Shown here: positions 50,340 to 59,818 of the stretch, one piece after another | Position numbering within the stretch: the first letter of the stretch is position 1 | Layout: every line of letters begins with the position of its first letter | DNA from: an uncultured Kordiimonas sp. | GTDB lineage: Bacteria; Pseudomonadota; Alphaproteobacteria; Sphingomonadales; Kordiimonadaceae | DNA: 64,000 nt | Reading direction: 5' to 3' | Assembly: GCA_947503625.1 (NCBI GenBank) | Contig: CANNEK010000004.1 | Coordinates: forward strand, 124,001 to 188,000 | The notes under the pieces: model-generated | The model's input: only the letters and a program-made list of their open reading frames with translations | Told to the model about the DNA's origin: nothing | Database searches by the model: none | Made by a program: the position numbers and the translations under genes

Positions 50340-52298
50340 ATGACTGATGGCGTTTCAGGCGTAGATGCGATTGCGCAATCGGAAGACATTGGTGCTTCTG
50401 GTAATGAGACAACTGATAGCTTGCTAACCGGTGTTCGCTGGCGCAGCGACACTGGGTCAGACACAACCACAATCAGTTTCAGCTTCGCTAACGCAAACAG
50501 CCAATATAGTACAGACCCGGTAGGCGGCTACGATACCGAAGGACAAGAGCCTCATACTGGGCTTGCGAGCATATCGAGTAATGCCCAGGGCTTTTTTCTG
50601 TCGATGCTTGCCAACCTGGAAAGTTTTTCAAATCTTGAATTTACCCAGGTGGCAGATAGCGGAGACAGCGCTGGAACGATCCGGACGGCATTTACCGGGC
50701 TTCAGGATGAAGACGCTGTTGCCTGGGCCTATCTGCCTGGCAATTATCAGGCGGCTGGCGATATCTGGATATTATCGGCCAACCATAGCGAAGATGATGT
50801 GGATTTTGGCCACACGCTATTGCACGAACTCGGCCATGCGCTTGGGTTGAAGCACTCGTTCGAAACTGAAGGGGGGTTCCCGGCAATTGCGTCCTCGCTT
50901 GAGGGTGTTGACTTTACCGTCATGTCCTACAGTGTCTCTGGTCGTTTTCCCAACGCACAATGGGCCGATCTATGGCCGCAAACCTATATGTATGCTGACA
51001 TTCTGGCGATCCAGTATCTTTACGGTGTTGATACCGAAACGACAGCCGGCACAGACACGTATGTTTACGATCAATCCGAACGTCACTATGTCACCGTTTG
51101 GGACTACGGCGGGACAGATACGCTTGGCGTCTCTGGAAGTTCTGATGTGAAACTGGACTTGCGGCCGGGCAGTTGGAGCAACGTAGGCACAACGATCAGG
51201 TACCAGGACACCAACGGCGTTTTCTTTGAAGATAAAGACACTGTTTATATAACACCTGACACGGTGATTGAGCACGCTTACGGTGCGGAGGGTGACGATA
51301 CGGTCACCGGTAACGCAGCTTCCAATGAGCTTCGGGGTAACGGTGGCGACGATGTTCTTTCTGGCGGTGAAGGGGCGGACCTGGTTGTTGGCGGTGCTGG
51401 CGATGACGTTGCTGTTGGTGGTGATGGTAACGATACGCTGTGGGCCGGTGCAGGGGATGCCGGTGATGATGTGAGCGCTGGCGGTGCCGGCGATGATGTT
51501 ATGGGCGGCAGTGCCGGGGACGACCTGTTGATTGGTGGCGGGCTGGATGACGGCGCGACACGGCAGCTTGTTTCAGAGAACGGGTCTGCTTCTGACGACG
51601 GGAACGATACCCTGTTTGGTGGTGCTGGTGACGATACGCTTCTTGGAGGTGGCTGGGACGACAATGTCAGCGACAATGGCCGTTATGATGAGGGGGAAGC
51701 TGTTACCAGTGGCACGGGTGAAGACAGGATATGGTCCGGTAGTGGCGATGATCTGGTTGTTGCTGCGGCAGGTGATGATGTTCTGGGAGGCGGCATTGGC
51801 GATGACACGATCGAAGCCGGTGGCGGAGACGATATCATCTACGGCGGTAGAGACGCTGGTGACACCGGTTTGAATGATGTTCTTCATGGTGGTGCCGGGG
51901 GTGATACGGTGTTTGGGGGTGCTGGCAACGATATGGTCACCGGTGGTGCTGGCAATGACAATCTGTTTTCCGGAGCAGGCACCGACACCGTTGATGGCGG
52001 CGCGGGCAATGACACCCTCTGGGGTGGCGCTGGTGATGACCGGTTCACTGGCGGTTCGGGAGATGATCTGTTTGTTTTCTCTGCCGGGCACGGTGATGAT
52101 ACGGTGACAGACTTCAGTTTAGCGGACGATACCCTTCAGCTGGATGAAACAACGACTGACTTCACTTCTGCGGCAGATGTTACTGCAGCGGCATCCATAT
52201 CGGGTGGCAATCTGGTGATTGACCTTGGTGGCGGTGACAGCCTGACCCTCGAAGGCCTTTCCATCGCCGATATCAACCTGATGACATTGGTGTTGTAA
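50340..52298 (+). CDS. Serralysin-like M10 metalloprotease with RTX repeats
   Basis: A 652-residue secreted zinc protease. The metzincin motif HELGHALGLKH (His162, Glu163, His166, His172) and the Met-turn VMSYSV define an M10/serralysin catalytic domain. From about residue 325 glycine-rich nonapeptide calcium repeats (GGxGxDxx) form a parallel beta-roll, followed by a C-terminal segment ending MTLVL typical of type I secretion signals. No N-terminal signal peptide exists, as expected. ATG 50340 follows AGGGG; a longer ATG frame at 50298 has no ribosome site. Its C-terminal third is almost identical to that of the protein at 54492. No type I transporter gene is in the window. Confidence 0.92.
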   Translation: MTDGVSGVDAIAQSEDIGASGNETTDSLLTGVRWRSDTGSDTTTISFSFANANSQYSTDPVGGYDTEGQEPHTGLASISSNAQGFFLSMLANLESFSNLEFTQVADSGDSAGTIRTAFTGLQDEDAVAWAYLPGNYQAAGDIWILSANHSEDDVDFGHTLLHELGHALGLKHSFETEGGFPAIASSLEGVDFTVMSYSVSGRFPNAQWADLWPQTYMYADILAIQYLYGVDTETTAGTDTYVYDQSERHYVTVWDYGGTDTLGVSGSSDVKLDLRPGSWSNVGTTIRYQDTNGVFFEDKDTVYITPDTVIEHAYGAEGDDTVTGNAASNELRGNGGDDVLSGGEGADLVVGGAGDDVAVGGDGNDTLWAGAGDAGDDVSAGGAGDDVMGGSAGDDLLIGGGLDDGATRQLVSENGSASDDGNDTLFGGAGDDTLLGGGWDDNVSDNGRYDEGEAVTSGTGEDRIWSGSGDDLVVAAAGDDVLGGGIGDDTIEAGGGDDIIYGGRDAGDTGLNDVLHGGAGGDTVFGGAGNDMVTGGAGNDNLFSGAGTDTVDGGAGNDTLWGGAGDDRFTGGSGDDLFVFSAGHGDDTVTDFSLADDTLQLDETTTDFTSAADVTAAASISGGNLVIDLGGGDSLTLEGLSIADINLMTLVL

Positions 52299-52318
52299 TA
52301 TCAGATATTCAAAAGGCC
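51325..52318 (+). repeat. 994-bp direct repeat, copy A (RTX module)
   Basis: Aligns without gaps to 55906-56899 at an offset of 4581 bases. By reading both copies I count about ten single-base differences (about 99% identity), four of which change an amino acid. It covers the RTX repeats, the C-terminal secretion region, the stop codon and 20 bases beyond, ending inside what is a terminator stem in copy B. Confidence 0.95.
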
Positions 52319-52402
52319 AGAGCTTACGACATGGTCATATCTACAACCAGACTTCGTCCCAGCAACGTTGACGGCTCAGGTTATTTTTGAAAAACAGTAT
52401 TT

Positions 52403-53464
52403 ATGTTGATGTTCGAAGTTTTGATCCGTTTCCCGGCCGCTGTGTTAGCTGTGGTAATGGCATTGCTAATTGCGTTTGGCCCGGCAAAGCCCCTGACGGC
52501 TCGTATTGCCGGAGCATTACTATTGAGCATCGCTGCTATGCTTTTATCAACAGCGCCCGGGCCAATTCGATTACCTAGGGATATTGTTTACACCCTTTAC
52601 ATTTTGAGCACACCGATTGTGCCACTGATTTGGTGGTTCGGCCTGTCCATTGTCAGTGATGGTTTCAAACTCAAATGGATGCATTGGATTTTGTTTTCGT
52701 TTTATGTTGTTTTGGACAGCGCTCGATTGATTGCCATTTTTTCTGGAAATGAAGCTCATTTTCCCGGTGAGCTGGTTGGTAATCTACTTTGGGGTTACGC
52801 CTATGGCTTAATGATACATCTGTTTGTCGTATCTTTCATGGGAATGGGGGAAGACCTGGTAAACAGCAGGCGTATTTTTCGTGTTGTTTTGGCTTTCTTC
52901 TTGATAGCCGTTGAAGCAACGACGCTTGCGATTGGCCATTTCTGGTCGGCAAGCAACCCCGGTCTGGCTCCATTGCTGAACACTTCAATTGCGGCGGCGT
53001 TGGTGCTTGGTGCCTGTCTTGGGTTGCTACGCTTCAAGGCGGACGCACTGTCATTTAAAATATCGGCTGCTAACTCGGGTAAAAAGCAGGAAATTGATCC
53101 GAAGTTTCAACTGTTAAACGATCGCCTTGATCAATTGATGATCGGTGAGCAGCTATACCAGGAACAGGGTTTGACGATCAAACGACTTGCTGACCAAATG
53201 CAGGCACCTGAGCATCAGGTACGGGCATTGATCAATCAGATACTTGGTTTCAGGAATTTTTCTTCGTTTTTGAACACGTACCGAATCGCATATGCAAAAG
53301 ATCGCCTGAAAGATATATCGCAGGCAAATGTTCTGGTCCTCACCATTGCGATGGATGCTGGGTATGCATCTCTATCCAGTTTTAATCGTGCCTTCCGTGA
53401 TTGCGAAAACGAAACGCCATCTGATTTTCGGTCTCGCGCTTTTGGTATTGCTGAGCGCGAATAA
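52403..53464 (+). CDS. Membrane-anchored AraC-family transcriptional regulator
   Basis: A 353-residue protein. The N-terminal 220 residues hold six to seven hydrophobic segments. The C-terminal 110 residues are an AraC helix-turn-helix domain (GLTIKRLADQMQAPEHQVRALINQ and LTIAMDAGYASLSSFNRAFRDCENETPSDFR). This 7TM-AraC layout senses a membrane or extracellular cue. It lies between the two RTX genes and upstream of the sulfotransferase, so it may control them (inference). Confidence 0.88.
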   Translation: MLMFEVLIRFPAAVLAVVMALLIAFGPAKPLTARIAGALLLSIAAMLLSTAPGPIRLPRDIVYTLYILSTPIVPLIWWFGLSIVSDGFKLKWMHWILFSFYVVLDSARLIAIFSGNEAHFPGELVGNLLWGYAYGLMIHLFVVSFMGMGEDLVNSRRIFRVVLAFFLIAVEATTLAIGHFWSASNPGLAPLLNTSIAAALVLGACLGLLRFKADALSFKISAANSGKKQEIDPKFQLLNDRLDQLMIGEQLYQEQGLTIKRLADQMQAPEHQVRALINQILGFRNFSSFLNTYRIAYAKDRLKDISQANVLVLTIAMDAGYASLSSFNRAFRDCENETPSDFRSRAFGIAERE

Positions 53465-53572
53465 AAAAAACTCCTCAATTTCGAAAATGACCGGCATTTT
53501 TTAAAACTGCGCGGAGTTCTGTCGCGATTTTTGTTCAAGTCTCCCCAATAGAATTTTTGGGGAAGCCAAGCA

Positions 53573-54466
53573 GTGAAAAATGAAACTTTGTCGACATCGA
53601 TGCGGGTTTTCCCTGACCGCAGGTTCCATTTTATCTCTGGTATGCCCAGGTCGGGCTCCACTCTTCTTTCAGCTGTCCTGAAACAGAACCCGAGTTTTCA
53701 CGCAAGCATAACAAGTCCGGTTGCCGCAATGGCAAAAAACCTGATTAACTGTTTCAGTGTCGGCAGTGAATTGGCGGCACTTGTCGATAACGAACAGCGC
53801 CGAAGCCTACTGAAAGGGCTATTTGAAAACTACTATGCGAGTTTGCCGGCATCGATCTCGGAAGTGTTTGATACCAGTCGAAGCTGGACGGCTCATCTTG
53901 GTCTGCTGAACAGCCTTTTTCCAAACGTGAAAGTGGTTTGTTGTGTTCGAAACGTTGCCTGGATTATGGATAGTCTGGAACGGCAGTATCAGAAAAATGC
54001 CCTGGAAAATACGGGTCTCTTTCAATCGGACGCCGAGCGCAGTTCTTTGTTCACCCGGCTAGAAACCCTTGCGAAGCCTACGCGAATGGTTGGGTTTCCG
54101 CTGGCGGCATTGCAGGAGGCCATGTATGGGCCTCATGCAAGTAATCTGCTGATCGTCGAGTATGACAAGCTGGTTTCAAACCCTGAAGCGGTTTTGACAC
54201 AACTCTACAAATTTTTTGAACTTCCGCATTTTCTCCATGATTTTGAGTGCGTTGAATTTGAAGCAGCTACTTTCGATAGTCAGCTGGGTATTAAAGGCTT
54301 GCACACCGTTCATCGGAAAATAGAACCAAGGCCACGGGCAAGCATATTGCCGCCCGACCTTTTTTTAAAATATTCGGGTTTCAGCTTTTGGGAAGCTTTC
54401 CGGAAAAACCAGTCCAGTAAATCGACATCAATATGCCCGGTGCATAACGGCGTACTGGCTTCATAG
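53573..54466 (+). CDS. Sulfotransferase family protein
   Basis: A 297-residue PAPS-dependent sulfotransferase. The 5'-phosphosulfate loop is FISGMPRSGSTLLSAVL (about 19-35). The 3'-phosphate-binding segment is KVVCCVRNVAWIMDSLERQ, and LLIVEYDKLVSNPEAVLTQLYKFFELP is a typical family stretch. GTG 53573 follows GGGGAAG and lies 108 bases past the AraC gene; an ATG at 53600 is an alternative. The FG-GAP/RTX gene starts 25 bases after its stop, so these two are likely one transcript. Acceptor substrate is unknown. Confidence 0.88.
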   Translation: MKNETLSTSMRVFPDRRFHFISGMPRSGSTLLSAVLKQNPSFHASITSPVAAMAKNLINCFSVGSELAALVDNEQRRSLLKGLFENYYASLPASISEVFDTSRSWTAHLGLLNSLFPNVKVVCCVRNVAWIMDSLERQYQKNALENTGLFQSDAERSSLFTRLETLAKPTRMVGFPLAALQEAMYGPHASNLLIVEYDKLVSNPEAVLTQLYKFFELPHFLHDFECVEFEAATFDSQLGIKGLHTVHRKIEPRPRASILPPDLFLKYSGFSFWEAFRKNQSSKSTSICPVHNGVLAS

Positions 54467-54491
54467 AAAACAGCAGAAGGAACAACATAGT

Positions 54492-56879
54492 ATGCCACAA
54501 CTTACAGGACTTGACAGCAGTCTGACGATAGATCGCGGCGTCACATCATTTATCGATACTGAACTGACATTTACGGATGTGCAAGGCAACTTGAACGGTG
54601 GGTCAATAATCCTTTCAGGGTTAGCGGTAGGAGACACAATCACTGTCCTAAACGAAGGCACTGGTGCAGGTCAGGTAGGATTCTCGACTGCAACCGGCGC
54701 GGTCAGTTTCGCCGGTGTTCAAATCGGCACCTTAACCAGCACCAATGGCTCGACTGTGAGGATATCACTGAACGGAAATGCCACCGAAAACGCCGTAGAG
54801 GAGGTTTTGCAGTCTTTGCAAATCACGGTTCCAACCGACACGTCTTTTGAAAGTCGCACGCTGTCCATCCAAATTACCGATGGGGCTGGCAATGGTTTGG
54901 GAAATTCTGCCTCTTTTACCAGAATTGCGGGGTCGGGCGATCCATTCAGCGGCCAGCAGGTTGGAAACTTTCCGGCCCCGACATTCGTGGATTTAGACAA
55001 TGACGGTGACTTGGATGTCTTTGTTGGCAATTTTTCCGGGACCATCGACTATTTTCGCAACGATGGATCAGCCTCCGATCCCGTTTTTGTGGAAGTGGGG
55101 GGAGCTGGCAATCCATTGCAATTGGTTGACGTAGCGATGGCAACACCGGCTTTCGTGGACATCGATGCGGACGGTGACCTGGACGTGTTTGTTGGTACCC
55201 GAGGTGGCACGGTCGATTTCTTTCGCAATAACGGAACAGCATCCGATCCCAGTTTCAGCCGCGTTGACGGAAGCGGAAATCCGCTGACGGGCATCGATGT
55301 TGGCAGCTATGCGGCACCAAAATTCGCCGATCTGGATAATGATGGTGATATGGATGCTTTTATCGGCGAATACTTGGGTACTGTTCGGTACTTCTTGAAC
55401 GAAGGTACAAACACAAACCCAATTTTCAAAGCCGTCGAAGGATCGGGTAACCCGTTTAATGGCGTGGATATCGGTTTCGTGCCACGTATGCAGTTTTTGG
55501 ACTATGACGGTGATGGCGACACCGATGTTTTTATGGGTGAAGGCTATGGCCCTATGTTCTATTTCCGGAATGACGGAACGGTATCCAACCCATCTTTTGT
55601 ACAAACCACCGGTTCGGCAAACCCTTTCAACGGCGTTGACCTTGATTTCGATCTTGCGCCGGCTATCGCAGATATCGATAACGATGGCGATTTTGATGCG
55701 ATAATCGGAAACAGCATAGGATCCCTTCAACCAGGCACCGGGACTTTGACTTTCTTCGAAGGCGAGGGAGCGAGCACCAGTGTGATTACCATTAACGCTG
55801 TAGCGGCTCCACTCGTTGTAAAGGCGGCAGATGATCCAAACGGTAACGATGACAGTATTTCAGGTACAGTTTTCGGCGATACGATCGAAGGCGGCGGCGG
55901 ATCTGATGAGCTTCGGGGTAACGGTGGCGATGATGTTCTTTCTGGCGGTGAAGGGGCGGACCTGGTTGTTGGCGGTGCTGGCGATGACGTTGCTGTTGGT
56001 GGTGATGGTAACGATACGCTGTGGGCCGGTGCAGGGGATGCCGGTGATGATGTGAGCGCTGGCGGTGCCGGCGATGATGTTATGGGCGGCAGTGCCGGGG
56101 ACGACCTGTTGATTGGTGGCGGGCTGGATGACGGCGCAACACGGCAGCTTGTTTCAGAGAACGGGTCTGCTTCTGACGACGGGAATGATACCCTGTTTGG
56201 TGGTGCTGGTGACGATACGCTTCTGGGTGGTGGCTGGGACGACAATGTCAGCGACAATGGCCGTTATGATGAGGGGGAAGCTATTACCAGTGGCACGGGT
56301 GAAGACAGGATATGGTCCGGTGGTGGCGATGATCTGGTTGTTGCTGCGGCAGGTGATGATGTTCTGGGAGGCGGCATTGGCGATGACACGATCGAAGCCG
56401 GTGGCGGAGACGATATCATCTACGGCGGTAGAGACGCTGGTGACACCGGTTTGAATGATGTTCTTCATGGTGGTGCCGGGGGTGATACGGTGTTTGGAGG
56501 TGCTGGCAACGATATGGTCACCGGTGGTGCTGGCAATGACAATCTGTTTTCCGGAGCAGGCACCGACACCGTTGATGGCGGCGCGGGCAATGACACCCTC
56601 TGGGGTGGCGCTGGTGATGACCGGTTCACTGGCGGTTCGGGAGATGATCTGTTTGTTTTCTCTGCCGGGCACGGTGATGATACGGTGACAGACTTCAGTG
56701 TAGCGGACGATACCCTTCAGCTGGATGAAACAACGACTGACTTCACTTCTGCGGCAGATGTTACTGCAGCGGCATCCCTATCGGGTGGCAATCTGGTGAT
56801 TGACCTTGGTGGCGGTGACAGCCTGACCCTCGAAGGCCTTTCCATCGCCGATATCAACCTGATGACATTGGTGTTGTAA
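54492..56879 (+). CDS. FG-GAP/VCBS and RTX repeat secreted protein
   Basis: A 795-residue protein without signal peptide. Residues about 1-150 look like a beta-sandwich of cadherin/DUF type. Residues about 155-430 hold five FG-GAP/VCBS repeats of about 53 residues, each with a Ca-binding D-x-[DN]-x-DGD-x-D loop (FVDLDNDGDLDVFVG). From about 475 glycine-rich RTX repeats and the C-terminal secretion segment follow, nearly identical to the M10 protease. It is probably exported by the same type I system and may be an adhesin or matrix protein. No catalytic motif was found. Confidence 0.88.
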   Translation: MPQLTGLDSSLTIDRGVTSFIDTELTFTDVQGNLNGGSIILSGLAVGDTITVLNEGTGAGQVGFSTATGAVSFAGVQIGTLTSTNGSTVRISLNGNATENAVEEVLQSLQITVPTDTSFESRTLSIQITDGAGNGLGNSASFTRIAGSGDPFSGQQVGNFPAPTFVDLDNDGDLDVFVGNFSGTIDYFRNDGSASDPVFVEVGGAGNPLQLVDVAMATPAFVDIDADGDLDVFVGTRGGTVDFFRNNGTASDPSFSRVDGSGNPLTGIDVGSYAAPKFADLDNDGDMDAFIGEYLGTVRYFLNEGTNTNPIFKAVEGSGNPFNGVDIGFVPRMQFLDYDGDGDTDVFMGEGYGPMFYFRNDGTVSNPSFVQTTGSANPFNGVDLDFDLAPAIADIDNDGDFDAIIGNSIGSLQPGTGTLTFFEGEGASTSVITINAVAAPLVVKAADDPNGNDDSISGTVFGDTIEGGGGSDELRGNGGDDVLSGGEGADLVVGGAGDDVAVGGDGNDTLWAGAGDAGDDVSAGGAGDDVMGGSAGDDLLIGGGLDDGATRQLVSENGSASDDGNDTLFGGAGDDTLLGGGWDDNVSDNGRYDEGEAITSGTGEDRIWSGGGDDLVVAAAGDDVLGGGIGDDTIEAGGGDDIIYGGRDAGDTGLNDVLHGGAGGDTVFGGAGNDMVTGGAGNDNLFSGAGTDTVDGGAGNDTLWGGAGDDRFTGGSGDDLFVFSAGHGDDTVTDFSVADDTLQLDETTTDFTSAADVTAAASLSGGNLVIDLGGGDSLTLEGLSIADINLMTLVL

Positions 56880-56899
56880 TATCAGATATTCAAAAGGCC
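55906..56899 (+). repeat. 994-bp direct repeat, copy B (RTX module)
   Basis: Partner of 51325-52318. The left boundary falls at the start of the RTX repeats in both genes and the right boundary at GGCC in the terminator stem. Two unrelated genes lie between the copies, so deletion by recombination between the copies would fuse the M10 protease to the same C-terminus and drop the AraC and sulfotransferase genes. Confidence 0.95.
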
Positions 56900-56934
56900 G
56901 CCTTCTTATCGGGAAGGCGGCCTCATTGTTTTTT
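56896..56934. terminator. Rho-independent terminator after the FG-GAP/RTX gene
   Basis: GGCCGCCTTC (56896-56905) and GAAGGCGGCC (56913-56922) form a perfect 10-bp stem with a 7-base loop; a T-rich tract ending in six Ts follows. The convergent pepF gene ends 21 bases further and may share it. Confidence 0.88.
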
Positions 56935-56955
56935 CAAAGCTTCTTTTGGCGGAGA

Positions 56956-58848
56956 TTATTTCCCCATTCGATCCAGAATGGTTTCTGCTTCGTCCATCAA
57001 ACGGTTCATGCGGTTGATCAGCGTGTTGTAAGGTTGCTTGGTTGTAAGGTCCACGCCGGCTTTTTTCAGAAGCGGATGGGGGTACTCTGATCCACCTGCT
57101 TTCAAGGTGTTGATGTAATCGTCTCGCGCGGTTTCATCGCCCGCCAACATGCGTTCCGCGAACATGGTGCCACCGGAGATGCTGGTCGCATACTGGTATA
57201 CATAAAAATTGAAATAGAAATGCGGGATGTAGGCCCATTCAATGGCATACGCCGGGTCAATCGTCATCACACCTTCATCATGCCCGTGGTATTTTTTCAG
57301 CAGTTCAAGGTATAATTCCGTCATCCGGCGGCCAGAAAGGGCTTCGCCTGCTTCAGCCAGCTCATGAATCCTGAGCTCAAATTCAGCAAACATGGTTTGC
57401 CGGAAAAAGGTGCCGCGGATGCCTTCCAGTGCACGGTCTATGTAATACAGGCGTTCTTCATCAGTAAGGTCTTTCGCCAGCATGAACTCCTGCAAAAGAA
57501 CCTCGTTGGTTGTAGACGCCAGCTCGGCCGTGAAGGTGGTGTAACTATATGTTTCGTATGGATTGTTTTTCCGGGCTAACAGCGTGTGCACAGCGTGCCC
57601 CCACTCGTGCGAGAAGGTGCTGACGTCTTCAAAACCCTTGTTATAGTTCAACAAAACGTACGGATGTACATCATACCCCCCACCCTGCATATAGGCCCCG
57701 GAACGTTTGCCCGGTTGCGGATACACGTGCATCCAGTCAGCGTTTAGCCCCTCTTTCAAGAGCGTCAGATATTCCTCACCAAACGGCTCCAGAGAAACAA
57801 GGGTCAGTTCCTTGGCATCTTCTACCGAAAACTCTTTTTCCAGGCGGGTGGTCTCGGGATAGATGTCGTAATAGTGTAGATCGGGCAGCCCCATGATGCG
57901 CTGACGAAGTTTTAAATAACGATGCATGGATGGGAGATTGTCATTCGCCGCTTTTACCAGGGCACGGTATACCTCTGTTGGCACATTGCTATTGGAAACA
58001 GCCTGCTCGAGCGAATTTGAATATCCACGAGATTTTGATGAGAAAATGTGAGTGCGAACAAGAGTGTCCAGCGTTTGGCCGAATGGCGCCTCATAAGTTT
58101 TCCACGTGTTCCAGAACGCGTCGAAAACTCTTTTGCGATCTTCGCGGTTCTGTACGGCTCGATACCGGCTATAAGCTGCCTGGTCCAGCGTGATAACCTG
58201 TTCGCTGGAAAGCGTGACTTTGGGCCAAGGAATCGCCGCTGTGCTTAGCAGGCTATAAATTCGCTGCGGCCCACCAAGAACCTCACCCGCATTCGCAAGG
58301 ACACCCTCTGCTTCGTTTCCAAGCGTATATTGTTTCTGACGCAGAATATCGCGCAACTGAAAGGCGTGTTTTTCAAGGCCAGGTTCTTCAGAGATAAACT
58401 GTTCGATCTTTTCAGCACCCACAGACAAAACTTCGGGCGCGATGAAAGACGTTTGCTGTCCAAGGGCCGCAAACATTGTGCGGGCCAAACTCAGCTTTTC
58501 CTGCCCCTCGGCATTGCGCAAGTCTTCATCACCAACGAGAGAGGCATATATAAAAACGCGCGCTCCTTCCTTGTTGATTTTTGAGATTGCGTCAAACGCG
58601 GTCAGCAGGCTTTGTGCGCTGTTTCCAAGAGTACCCTGAAATTGATCAATGGTTTTGATCTGCTCGTTCAATCTCTCACGTTCCGCATTCCACGAATCCA
58701 GTGTAGGATATAGGTCTGTAAGGTCCCACGATATCTGTTCACTGTCGCTGGACTGTGCCGTTGCGGCTATATTGGAAATGCCAATGCCCGATACGAAACC
58801 AGCAATGGCAATAACCGATAACGCATATTTGAATTTCCCAATATTCAT
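56956..58848 (-). CDS. pepF: Exported oligoendopeptidase F (M3 family)
   Basis: A 630-residue zinc endopeptidase. The metal site HEWGH lies in TFSHEWGHAVHTLL, with the downstream glutamate in TTFTAELASTTNEVLL. SWDLTDLYPTLDSWNAER is the classical PepF start, here preceded by a signal peptide (about 1-32, ending IAATAQSS), so it acts in the periplasm rather than the cytoplasm. Closing regions YHGHDEGVMTIDPAYAIEWAYIPHFYFNFYVYQYA are conserved. A GGAGGAG site precedes the ATG. Confidence 0.94.
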   Translation of the reverse strand: MNIGKFKYALSVIAIAGFVSGIGISNIAATAQSSDSEQISWDLTDLYPTLDSWNAERERLNEQIKTIDQFQGTLGNSAQSLLTAFDAISKINKEGARVFIYASLVGDEDLRNAEGQEKLSLARTMFAALGQQTSFIAPEVLSVGAEKIEQFISEEPGLEKHAFQLRDILRQKQYTLGNEAEGVLANAGEVLGGPQRIYSLLSTAAIPWPKVTLSSEQVITLDQAAYSRYRAVQNREDRKRVFDAFWNTWKTYEAPFGQTLDTLVRTHIFSSKSRGYSNSLEQAVSNSNVPTEVYRALVKAANDNLPSMHRYLKLRQRIMGLPDLHYYDIYPETTRLEKEFSVEDAKELTLVSLEPFGEEYLTLLKEGLNADWMHVYPQPGKRSGAYMQGGGYDVHPYVLLNYNKGFEDVSTFSHEWGHAVHTLLARKNNPYETYSYTTFTAELASTTNEVLLQEFMLAKDLTDEERLYYIDRALEGIRGTFFRQTMFAEFELRIHELAEAGEALSGRRMTELYLELLKKYHGHDEGVMTIDPAYAIEWAYIPHFYFNFYVYQYATSISGGTMFAERMLAGDETARDDYINTLKAGGSEYPHPLLKKAGVDLTTKQPYNTLINRMNRLMDEAETILDRMGK

Positions 58849-59148
58849 CAGTGTTCTCCTCCGTCGATACTTTCTTGTGCTTGTTCACCAAACATTAAGC
58901 AGATCAAAGCAACTATGGCAACGCTCGCTGCTTTGATGCGGTGCCGAATTTGTGACGTAAATATTGGTTTCCCCGAAAAGCTATTTTGGGTACGTTCATG
59001 CCAGTCGGTATTTGATAAAATGTTATTGGCGAACTGCAACTGCGATGCGGCAGGAGGAAATGGTTTTGCGATTGATGTCTGACTCCGGCCTTTAGGTCGT
59101 CAGGTGATCGCAGGATACCATGTCTTTTGGGGAGGATGGTTGACTTAA
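58849..59148. other. Divergent intergenic region, pepF / cupredoxin operon
   Basis: Exactly 300 bp between divergent start codons. A TTG-initiated 63-codon frame on the minus strand (58848-59039) lacks a ribosome site and is not believed. GGGGAGGA at 59129 is the likely ribosome site of the cupredoxin gene, though 12 or more bases from its ATG. No promoter pair was resolved. Confidence 0.4.
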
Positions 59149-59817
59149 ATGGCTAGGGTCCAGGTGAAATCTGCACTGAAAACCACTTTTTTGTTGTTTG
59201 CTCTGACAATTGCGGTGTGCAATCACGCATTTGCTGGCGACATTAGGGTGACTGTCACGAACACATCTGGAGAGCCCCTCGAGCATGCAATTGTTGCGCT
59301 TACTCCGAAATTTTCTTTACAAAACAAGCCTGTAATGGGATCGGATGCTGTGATGCGGCAACAGAATACTCTGTTTGCGCCGTTTGTACTGCCGGTTCAG
59401 GTCGGGACGAGTGTCAGTTTTCCAAATCTCGACGAGTCTCGACACCATGTTTATTCCTTTTCCAAGGCAAAGCGTTTTGAGTTAAGGCTTTATGGTAAAG
59501 ACGAGACCAATTCCATTAGTTTTGAGCAGCCTGGCGTGGTTGCGCTGGGCTGTAATATTCACGATAATATGCTGGCGTACGTTTATGTAACCGAAGCCCC
59601 CATTTTTTTGAAAACCGACACAACAGGCAGTGTTTTGTTTGAAGGGTTGGAAGTCGGTGCATATGAAGTTGAAGCCTGGCACCCAGGTGTAAGAAAAAAA
59701 GGTTCGCCTGAGCCCACAACTATCATGATAGCAAATGTTAATGATGGGTATGAAATTGCCCTTCAAATGAGAAGAGTGTGGGGCGAGCAACGCGCGCCTG
59801 CGGAAGACCAGTATTGA
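59149..59817 (+). CDS. Cupredoxin-like 'methylamine utilization' family protein
   Basis: A 222-residue periplasmic protein: signal peptide about 1-29 (ending NHAFAGD), then a cupredoxin-type beta-sandwich. Candidate copper ligands lie in RHHVYSFS (His) and in GCNIHDNMLAYVYV (Cys, His, Met), the spacing of a type 1 copper site. Relatives are annotated as methylamine utilization proteins, but no methylamine dehydrogenase genes are present. The GGDEF/EAL gene starts one base after its stop, suggesting this protein feeds a signal to it (inference). Confidence 0.75.
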   Translation: MARVQVKSALKTTFLLFALTIAVCNHAFAGDIRVTVTNTSGEPLEHAIVALTPKFSLQNKPVMGSDAVMRQQNTLFAPFVLPVQVGTSVSFPNLDESRHHVYSFSKAKRFELRLYGKDETNSISFEQPGVVALGCNIHDNMLAYVYVTEAPIFLKTDTTGSVLFEGLEVGAYEVEAWHPGVRKKGSPEPTTIMIANVNDGYEIALQMRRVWGEQRAPAEDQY

Positions 59818-59818
59818 T

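Noticed and set aside
51278-51676. Long antisense frames opposite the RTX repeats (also 55727-56257)
   Set aside because: Low-complexity Ser/Pro products are mirror images of Gly/Asp codon repeats; seen in both copies for the same reason.
58848-59039. 63-codon minus-strand frame directly before pepF, with a hydrophobic stretch
   Set aside because: TTG start with no ribosome site; the pepF ribosome site lies within its 3' end. The TGATG junction with pepF looks fortuitous.
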